From Deltaproteobacteria bacterium (GTDB taxonomy: Bacteria > Desulfobacterota > Desulfomonilia > UBA1062), in assembly GCA_003643935.1 (NCBI GenBank), contig QMLJ01000102.1:1-5607 (forward strand): a DNA stretch of 5,607 nt, given 5' to 3'. This document shows positions 1 through 4,613 of the stretch, piece after piece. A program made the position numbers and the translations under genes. Under the pieces are notes generated by a model that saw nothing but the letters and a program-made list of their open reading frames with translations, made no database searches and was not told the origin of the DNA. Position 1 is the first letter of the stretch. The number at the start of each line of letters is the position of its first letter.

Positions 1-518
1 AGGATGCCCTTTATATGGTGCTTCCTTACACCGACCTCGTGCTATTTGACATAAAGGAGATTGACCCCAAAAGGCACGAGATATTTACTGGCCATTCCAA
101 TGCCAGGATCCTTGAGAATGTTCTATACATACGTGAATACATGAAGAAACATGGCAGACCGTCGGAGATGTGGATAAGGACACCCATAATACCGGATGCC
201 ACAGCGACCCATGAGAATATAGGGGGTATAGGAAGGTTCATAGCAGCCAACCTTGGCGATGTTGTGAGCCGGTGGGAACTATGCTCTTTCAACAACATGT
301 GCGTGGACAAGTATGAAAGGCTTGGCATCAACTGGCAGTTCAAGGGAAAAGAGCTCTTGACCAGGGAGTTTATGGATTCCCTTGTCCGTGTGGCTGAACA
401 GAGTGGTGTAGATCCTGATATAGTCATATGGACAGGCCTTACAAAGCTGGAGAAAGAAGATAGGGAGGACCAGGGCGGGCCCAAGCTCCGCCTTGTGAAG
501 AGCTGTAACCTTCCATGA
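1..518 (+). CDS. Radical SAM glycyl-radical-enzyme activase-like protein (PflA family), C-terminal part
   Basis: The reading frame is already open at the window edge (first full codon at 3) and ends at TGA 516-518, so 171 C-terminal residues are seen. The CxxxCxxC iron-sulfur motif must lie upstream. Family signs in order are TDLVLFDIKEIDP followed by KRHEIFTG (the PflA 'D-x-K ... H...TG' segment), then ILENV, then MWIRTPIIP, where family members have a WIR-x-P-x-x-P strand, and then DKYERLG near the C-terminus, where activases often have 'KYxxLG'. Such enzymes cleave S-adenosylmethionine reductively and place a glycyl radical on a partner enzyme in the cytoplasm. No glycyl-radical enzyme is visible here, so the target is unknown. 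Two features differ from textbook PflA: the segment ELCSFNNMC carries two cysteines where PflA has ELLPYH, and there is a longer charged tail after the 'VIWTG' strand. The next gene starts 24 nt downstream, which suggests an operon. The fold family is fairly sure; the activase role is inferred. Confidence 0.85.
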   Translation, partial: DALYMVLPYTDLVLFDIKEIDPKRHEIFTGHSNARILENVLYIREYMKKHGRPSEMWIRTPIIPDATATHENIGGIGRFIAANLGDVVSRWELCSFNNMCVDKYERLGINWQFKGKELLTREFMDSLVRVAEQSGVDPDIVIWTGLTKLEKEDREDQGGPKLRLVKSCNLP

Positions 519-532
519 AATATCTTAAAGAT

Positions 533-537
533 GGAGG
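533..537 (+). promoter_or_regulatory. Ribosome-binding site that selects the ATG at 543
   Basis: GGAGG lies five nt before ATG 543. It sits inside what would be the first codons if the upstream in-frame ATG at 531 were used, and no comparable purine-rich site precedes 531. This favours 543 as the true start of the flavin-type gene. Confidence 0.65.
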
Positions 538-542
538 ATTGT

Positions 543-1397
543 ATGAGAAAAATACTAAGGGAATTTGAACCAGGGGACATGAAGGAGTTTGAGCCCGAGG
601 TAAAGGTAGGACTGTTGGCCACAATAAACCCTGAGGGCCTACCCCATGTAACCCTTATAACTGCCTTGCAGGCAAGGACACCTGCCGAGCTCATATGGGG
701 GCAGTTTACAGAGGGGCTTAGTAAGAAGAACGTAAAGACAAACCCGAATACAGGCTTCTTGATAATGACATTGAAACGTGACCTGTGGAGAGGCAAGGCA
801 AGGTGGACTCATGAGGAGAAAGAGGGCAAGGAATACGAGATGTTCAATAAAAAGCCCATGTTTCGATACAATGCGTACACAGGGATACATACGGTACACT
901 ACATGGACCTGGTAGAGACCTATGGCAGGGAGAAGCTCCCTCTTGGAAGCGTAATACTGGCGTCGCTGGCAACAAGGGCAATCAAGGCCACCCTCGCAAG
1001 CAAAAGGGGCGATACAATACTTAAACCATGGGCTGAGGGCCTGTTCAACCGTCTCAATGCCTTGAAGTTCCTATCGTACGTGGATGATGATGGCTTTCCC
1101 TGCATAATACCCATTCTCCAGTGCCAGGCAGCAGACAGCACAAGGCTTGTATTCTCTTCCCTTGCATATTCCCAGGAACTTTCGCGCGTACCAGAAGGCT
1201 CAAAGGTTGCGGTCTTTGCCCTGAGCCTTGACATGGAGGATGTACTGGTAAGGGGTACCTATAGAAAAGGCGGGAAGAGAATGGGAGTAACTCCTGGCAT
1301 GGTGGATATAGACTGGGTGTACAACTCCATGCCACCAAAGCAAGGTCAGGTCTACCCCATGGAAGAGCTCAGGCCGGTGAGGGAATTCAGGGTTTAA
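543..1397 (+). CDS. Pyridoxamine 5'-phosphate oxidase-like, FMN-binding-type split-barrel protein with two tandem barrel halves
   Basis: A 284-residue protein that looks soluble, with no signal peptide or membrane segment. The start at 543 is chosen over ATG 531 because GGAGG sits just before it. Residues 20-80 read as a PNPOx-type beta barrel: a VGLLATINPEGLPHVT strand-turn-strand, then the helix-strand SKKNVKTNPNTGFLIM, which resembles the 'K...N...NP' segment near the flavin in this family. Residues 174-240 repeat the pattern: FLSYVDDDGFPCIIP, then VAVFALS and VLVRGTY. Between them is an insert followed by a mostly helical linker (about 83-170). Family members bind FMN, F420, heme or related cofactors and act as small reductases, oxidases or cofactor-binding proteins; the substrate here cannot be read from sequence. 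It follows the radical SAM gene by 24 nt and probably shares its transcript. True pyridoxamine-phosphate oxidase (PdxH) is unlikely because that is a single barrel with a characteristic C-terminus. The fold call is good; the function is unknown. Confidence 0.8.
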   Translation: MRKILREFEPGDMKEFEPEVKVGLLATINPEGLPHVTLITALQARTPAELIWGQFTEGLSKKNVKTNPNTGFLIMTLKRDLWRGKARWTHEEKEGKEYEMFNKKPMFRYNAYTGIHTVHYMDLVETYGREKLPLGSVILASLATRAIKATLASKRGDTILKPWAEGLFNRLNALKFLSYVDDDGFPCIIPILQCQAADSTRLVFSSLAYSQELSRVPEGSKVAVFALSLDMEDVLVRGTYRKGGKRMGVTPGMVDIDWVYNSMPPKQGQVYPMEELRPVREFRV

Positions 1398-1403
1398 GGA
1401 TAA

Positions 1404-1482
1404 GAGGCCAGGGAAGAGAAGCTGAGGGTTTTCAGCTCTCAGAACTACTATAGGTTGGATTGGGAGAGAGCAAAACCCAATA
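1404..1482 (+). repeat. Composite intergenic repeat, copy A (GGCCAGG segment plus REP-like hairpin)
   Basis: The segment at 1404-1423 (GAGGCCAGGGAAGAGAAGCT) matches 4486-4506 at 16 of 20 aligned positions with one gap. It is followed at 1449-1482 by a TAGGTTGGATTGGG...ACCCAATA element that matches 4519-4549 in the same orientation. The second part folds as ATTGGG (1459-1464) against CCCAAT (1476-1481). The 'GTAGGTYGGGTTGAG...ACCCAACA' pattern is one I recognise as a dispersed REP-like hairpin in several bacterial phyla; that recognition is from memory and unverified. This copy is degenerate and sits between two genes read in the same direction. Confidence 0.5.
1416..1440 (+). other. Hairpin after the flavin-type gene
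   Basis: AGCTGA (1420-1425) pairs with TCAGCT (1432-1437) around a six-base loop, and GAG/CTC extends the stem past one bulged A. There is no T-run after it, so it is not a convincing intrinsic terminator. Its loop (GGGTTT) can also pair with AAACCC near 1473-1478, giving an alternative fold with the next hairpin. Confidence 0.45.
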
Positions 1483-1493
1483 GAAATCCACTT

Positions 1494-1509
1494 TACCCCT
1501 TGAGGGGTA
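1494..1509. promoter_or_regulatory. 16-bp dyad just before the YcaO start (possible operator or RNA hairpin)
   Basis: TACCCCTTGAGGGGTA is a perfect inverted repeat with seven-base arms around a TG centre. As RNA it gives a six-pair stem with a UUGA loop. Its right arm also forms a second overlapping palindrome, GGGTATACCC (1505-1514), so the right arm could pair either left or right. It ends 16 nt before ATG 1526, where a repressor or a translation-blocking hairpin could act. No promoter is clear nearby, so the role is inferred from position only. Confidence 0.4.
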
Positions 1510-1525
1510 TACCCTATTTTAGAGC

Positions 1526-2767
1526 ATGCATAGTATAAAATTAAAATACACGCCAACCTGGAGAGAAGGTAATGTAAAGGATATGCTCGGCAAGGTTGGG
1601 CCCTTGTTGAGCATTATAAATGCAGTTGAGCCTATTGATATAAGCTTTGTGGATACCCTACACATACCTGTTCACCTCACACTTAGGCCGTGCAGGCTTG
1701 GCTTGGTAGATTTCAATATTCTCAAGGAATGGGGGCATCTTGACTTCTCCTACGTGCACTCAGGTAAGGGCCTCAGCCCGGAACAGTCGAGGCTGTCCTG
1801 CATCATGGAGGCAATAGAAAGATACACCGCATCCTACACGCCTGTTCAAGGTCGTATCAGGATCGGGACTTACAATGAATTAACACCCGGGGCCCTTGAT
1901 CCAGGGGCTTTTTACATGCCTGACGGGGTGGAGTACTCAGAGGACAAGGAACTCACGTGGTACTATGCTAAGGATATCATAAGTGGAAGGCCTGTTTCTG
2001 TCCCCATTGACTTTGTTCTCATGGACATACCGGATTCTGCATATCCATTCCAAGGCTTTGGGGCCAGAAGGCTGGGGTTTTTCTTCTCCAATGGTCTGGC
2101 GGCTGGCAGTACACTGGAAGAAGCCATAATATCCGGTATATGCGAGGTGGTAGAGCGGGACTTCCAGTTTAGGATATCCAAGGGCATTGGTCCATTGCCA
2201 ACTGAACTATCACTGAAAGGCGATGAGTTCTTTGAGACCTGGCTGGAGCTGTTCAACGGCCAGGGACTTGGACTCAGGGCCTTCTATACCCTTCTTGACG
2301 AAGGGATCTACTCGGTTGCTGCTACTAGTTGGGATGGGTACTGCCGTACGTTCTTCATGGGTACAGCCTCACATGTAGACCTGCGGGTGGCACTCAACCA
2401 GGCCATACTCGAGCTTGTGCAACAGAGGTCATTCACCTTTTTCTACGAGTGGAAGACCAGGAGAGAGTACCTGCCCATAGTGAGGTACATAAAGACCAGG
2501 GTGCCGCCTGAAAGATACACTACATCTGTGCCCGAGGACTTTTGGACAAATAAGTGCCCCGGACCTGTACCTTTGGAGGATGCAGGGGAGCCATTTCCTG
2601 GTACACTGCCTGATATACTGGACAGGCTATCTGCTAAACATGATGTCTTCGCCTTTGACCTGACGCATCCAGACCTCGGGGTGCCTGTTGTCCGCGTCCT
2701 CATGACAGGTATGAAAAACGGGTATTTGTTTTACAGGCCCGTGGTTACATTCGATATAGGGCTTTAG
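1526..2767 (+). CDS. YcaO-domain protein (ATP-dependent peptide-backbone-modifying enzyme family)
   Basis: 413 residues, a usual length for a one-domain YcaO protein. Signature segments in order: GKGLSPEQSRLSCIMEAIER (residues 80-99; the S-x3-ExxER ATP-binding motif is S91, E95, E98, R99), then SNGLAAGSTLEEA (188-200), then CEVVERD (206-212; E207 and E210 fit the Mg-ATP ExxE pair), then QAILELVQQR (292-301; fits Q-x3-E-x2-Q-x-R), and a final strand VPVVRVLMTGM (386-396). YcaO enzymes use ATP to activate backbone amides, making azolines, thioamides or amidines in peptides or proteins. The C-terminus (YRPVVTFDIGL) lacks the PxPxP end typical of azoline cyclodehydratases, which leans toward a thioamidation or uncharacterised subgroup. 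No TfuA, ocin-ThiF, dehydrogenase or precursor peptide lies beside it. An in-frame TAG at 1520 makes ATG 1526 the first possible ATG. Its Shine-Dalgarno is weak, but the first 20 residues look like a normal YcaO N-terminus. The substrate is unknown. Confidence 0.9.
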   Translation: MHSIKLKYTPTWREGNVKDMLGKVGPLLSIINAVEPIDISFVDTLHIPVHLTLRPCRLGLVDFNILKEWGHLDFSYVHSGKGLSPEQSRLSCIMEAIERYTASYTPVQGRIRIGTYNELTPGALDPGAFYMPDGVEYSEDKELTWYYAKDIISGRPVSVPIDFVLMDIPDSAYPFQGFGARRLGFFFSNGLAAGSTLEEAIISGICEVVERDFQFRISKGIGPLPTELSLKGDEFFETWLELFNGQGLGLRAFYTLLDEGIYSVAATSWDGYCRTFFMGTASHVDLRVALNQAILELVQQRSFTFFYEWKTRREYLPIVRYIKTRVPPERYTTSVPEDFWTNKCPGPVPLEDAGEPFPGTLPDILDRLSAKHDVFAFDLTHPDLGVPVVRVLMTGMKNGYLFYRPVVTFDIGL

Positions 2768-2771
2768 TCTT

Positions 2772-2801
2772 TTGAAACGCATTGCCAAGCGGTGCTATCC
2801 T
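2772..2801 (+). promoter_or_regulatory. Weak sigma-70-like promoter candidate 1 for the nnr gene
   Basis: TTGAAA (2772-2777) and TATCCT (2796-2801) are separated by 18 nt, each with about four of six consensus matches. It begins four nt after the YcaO stop codon. It is a pattern match only and competes with the candidate at 2834-2862. Confidence 0.2.
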
Positions 2802-2833
2802 TATCCCTACGGGCGTAAGCAATATATATGTCC

Positions 2834-2862
2834 TTGAATGCAGCATGTATTTAATCTAGCAT
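2834..2862 (+). promoter_or_regulatory. Weak sigma-70-like promoter candidate 2 for the nnr gene
   Basis: TTGAAT (2834-2839) and TAGCAT (2857-2862) are separated by 17 nt in a locally AT-rich stretch. Transcription would begin near 2869, leaving a leader of about 28 nt that contains the GGAGG at 2885. The spacing is ideal but the hexamers are imperfect. Confidence 0.3.
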
Positions 2863-2884
2863 TATGTTCTGTGGAGTATGTCTT

Positions 2885-2889
2885 GGAGG
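2885..2889 (+). promoter_or_regulatory. Ribosome-binding site that selects the ATG at 2897
   Basis: GGAGG, extended to GGAGGGGG, lies seven nt before ATG 2897. An in-frame ATG at 2864 would add eleven residues rich in cysteine and glycine that do not look like the family N-terminus and would run through this site. This favours 2897. Confidence 0.75.
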
Positions 2890-2896
2890 GGGATGT

Positions 2897-4471
2897 ATGA
2901 AGGTAAGCTTAGTTGAACAGATGAGGGCCATGGACAGGTACGCAATAGAAGAGCTTGGCATGCCTGACGAGATACTCATGGAAAACGCAGGCCAGTCAGT
3001 CTACTTTGTTATACTCAAGGAATTTGGCATAATGAGAAAAAGGTTCATTGTCTTCTCTGGAATAGGTAACAACGGTGGAGACGGCCTTGTGGTGGCCAGG
3101 AAAATACATTCGGCGGGTGGCAAGGTCAAGGTGTTCGTAATTGGAGACCCTGGCAAGTATAAGGGCGCTGCAAGGAAAAACTTTGACATTATATCAAGGC
3201 TCTCAATCGATGTTGTAAGGGTCGATACCTGGGACAAATTGGAAGATATGAGGAAGGATATCATGCACTCGGATGCCATTGTGGATGCTATATTTGGTAC
3301 AGGGCTTTCAAGGGATGTTGAAGGAATATACCGCGACATCATAGGCCTGATAAACCAGGGCAGAAAAATGGTTTTCAGTGTAGACATACCTTCTGGTGTA
3401 AATGGAGATACGGGCAGTGTCATGGGTGTTGCCGTGAGGGCAGATAAAACCATCACCTTTGGGCTCCCCAAGTTAGGTAACATGCTCTATCCAGGCTATG
3501 AGTTGTGCGGTAAACTCTATGTCTCCCACATATCATTCCCACCGTCACTGTACGACTCGGATTCCATTAAGGTGGAAACAAATGAACCCATAGGCCTTGT
3601 TCCAAGGCCAATTGACGGACATAAGGGGGATTTCGGGGACGTGCTTTTTATTGCAGGTGCATCAACCTATTTTGGTGCACCGTATTTCTCTGCCATGTCG
3701 TTTCTCAAGGCAGGAGGCGGGTATTCCAGGCTTGCACTACCTTCATCCATGGTCCCCTCCGTGGCCACAAGGGCAAGCGAGATAGTATTTGTACCACAGA
3801 AAGAAACCCCTTCGGGCAGTATATCCATGGAAAACATGGATGCCCTCTTAGGGCTCTCTCATGGGGTTGACATGGTTGTCATGGGACCCGGCATTTCCCT
3901 TGATGACGAGACTCAAAAGCTTGTGAGGGAACTGGCCCTGAAGATAGATAAGCCCCTGCTCATAGATGGGGATGGTATTACGGCCATATCTAGTGAGCCT
4001 GGTATACTTAAGAGAAGAAATGCCAAGACCATACTCACACCCCATCCAGGTGAGATGTCAAGGCTGACTGGTCTTAGCATTGGCGATATTATAAAGGACA
4101 GGGTAGGTGTGCTTAGGCAGGCATGCTCGAAGTTCAATAGCATAATCGTGCTAAAGGGCGCTCACTCACTTATAGGCTATCCTGACGAAAGGGTATTCAT
4201 AAACATGACGGGTAATTCCGGCATGGCAACAGCAGGTTCAGGTGACGTGCTCACAGGGACAATAGCAGCCATGCATGGCCTGGGTCTGGAACTGGAAGAC
4301 GCGATAAGGATGGGGGTATTTATTCACGGGCTCTCAGGTGATCTTGCAGCGAGAGAAAAAGGTGAAGACGGCATGAGCGCCCGTGACATAATGGATTACC
4401 TGCCAGGGGCCATGAAGGCTGTGAGGCAAGGGCAGGTCGATGATAGTAGATATGTGGTGGAGATGGTATAA
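2897..4471 (+). CDS. nnr: Bifunctional NAD(P)H-hydrate epimerase / ADP-dependent NAD(P)H-hydrate dehydratase
   Basis: 524 residues, matching the fused YjeF-type repair enzyme. The N-terminal half (about 1-220) is the YjeF_N epimerase, which interconverts R- and S-NAD(P)HX: MENAGQ, GIGNNGGDGLVVAR (55-68), DAIFGTGL (130-137) and VDIPSGVNGDTG (162-173). The C-terminal half (about 240-510) is the ribokinase-like dehydratase, which restores NAD(P)H using ADP: HKGDFGDVLFIAGA (242-255), KAGGGYSRLALP, VVMGPGIS, TPHPGEMSRLTG (381-392), VLKGAHSLI and TAGSGDVLTGTIA (445-457), the last holding the conserved aspartate (D450). The LDADAL-type motif reads LIDGDGI (355-361), a variant with Gly for Ala. It acts in the cytosol and repairs damaged pyridine nucleotides. 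Start 2897 is preferred over ATG 2864 on ribosome-binding-site and N-terminus grounds. It stands 129 nt after the YcaO gene and may have its own promoter. Confidence is high because both halves carry full motif sets. Confidence 0.96.
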   Translation: MKVSLVEQMRAMDRYAIEELGMPDEILMENAGQSVYFVILKEFGIMRKRFIVFSGIGNNGGDGLVVARKIHSAGGKVKVFVIGDPGKYKGAARKNFDIISRLSIDVVRVDTWDKLEDMRKDIMHSDAIVDAIFGTGLSRDVEGIYRDIIGLINQGRKMVFSVDIPSGVNGDTGSVMGVAVRADKTITFGLPKLGNMLYPGYELCGKLYVSHISFPPSLYDSDSIKVETNEPIGLVPRPIDGHKGDFGDVLFIAGASTYFGAPYFSAMSFLKAGGGYSRLALPSSMVPSVATRASEIVFVPQKETPSGSISMENMDALLGLSHGVDMVVMGPGISLDDETQKLVRELALKIDKPLLIDGDGITAISSEPGILKRRNAKTILTPHPGEMSRLTGLSIGDIIKDRVGVLRQACSKFNSIIVLKGAHSLIGYPDERVFINMTGNSGMATAGSGDVLTGTIAAMHGLGLELEDAIRMGVFIHGLSGDLAAREKGEDGMSARDIMDYLPGAMKAVRQGQVDDSRYVVEMV

Positions 4472-4476
4472 GGCAT

Positions 4477-4494
4477 CAGGCGCCAGGGGCCAGG
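4477..4494 (+). repeat. Short 7-nt tandem repeat (CAGGCGC / CAGGGGC / CAGG)
   Basis: Two and a half copies of a seven-base unit begin six nt after the nnr stop codon: CAGGCGC, CAGGGGC, CAGG. It runs into the GGCCAGG segment shared with the intergenic region at 1404. It is short and could be part of the composite repeat. Confidence 0.4.
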
Positions 4495-4549
4495 AAAAAC
4501 AAGGCTCATCTTTCAGGATGTAGGTCGGGTTGAGGAAAGATACCCAACA
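4486..4549 (+). repeat. Composite intergenic repeat, copy B (GGCCAGG segment plus REP-like hairpin)
   Basis: The segment 4486-4506 resembles 1404-1423, and TGTAGGTCGGGTTGAGG...ATACCCAACA at 4519-4549 resembles 1449-1482 in the same orientation. The two segments are separated by 12 nt here and by 25 nt in copy A. Copy B is closer than copy A to the REP-like sequence I remember (GTAGGTYGGGTTGAG...ACCCAACA), though its stem is short (GGGT with ACCC). Both copies lie directly downstream of a stop codon and upstream of a same-strand gene. Confidence 0.5.
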
Positions 4550-4582
4550 AGGATTTCAGAATCAGGAATCACCGTCGGCCCG

Positions 4583-4597
4583 TATAGCCGGGCTATA
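4583..4597. promoter_or_regulatory. 15-bp perfect palindrome before the alcohol dehydrogenase gene
   Basis: TATAGCC G GGCTATA has seven-base arms around a single G, and flanking GGC and GCC could lengthen the stem through an internal loop. It ends four nt before the AGGAG ribosome-binding site. It could be an operator for a dimeric regulator, or an RNA stem that affects translation of the dehydrogenase. There is no T-run, so a terminator is unlikely. Confidence 0.4.
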
Positions 4598-4601
4598 AGC
4601 C

Positions 4602-4606
4602 AGGAG
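4602..4606 (+). promoter_or_regulatory. Ribosome-binding site of the alcohol dehydrogenase gene
   Basis: AGGAG with a seven-nt spacer before ATG 4614. An in-frame TAG at 4608-4610 rules out any start further upstream. Confidence 0.8.
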
Positions 4607-4613
4607 ATAGACA

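Noticed and set aside
26..796. 256-codon open frame on the minus strand across the first two genes
   Set aside because: It is antisense to two well-supported genes, has no recognisable motif, and reads as low-complexity Ser/Leu/Pro-rich sequence typical of a shadow frame.
1449..1490. CRISPR-like repeat unit
   Set aside because: Only two diverged copies exist, 3 kb apart, with genes between them rather than regular spacers.
1494..1520. Intrinsic terminator: dyad followed by TATTTT before the YcaO gene
   Set aside because: The T-run is short, interrupted, and starts several bases after the stem, so termination is not supported; the dyad is kept as an operator or hairpin candidate.
1200..1556. 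118-codon minus-strand frame covering the 1398-1525 intergenic block
   Set aside because: It overlaps the ends of two real genes, shows no family signal, and its intergenic part is explained by hairpins and the repeat.
2828..2854. Eight-codon ATG...TAA frame before nnr (possible leader peptide)
   Set aside because: There is no ribosome-binding site before it and no run of a regulatory amino acid; such tiny frames are expected by chance.
2864..2896. Longer start for nnr at ATG 2864
   Set aside because: The extra eleven residues do not resemble the family and the strong GGAGG sits just before ATG 2897.
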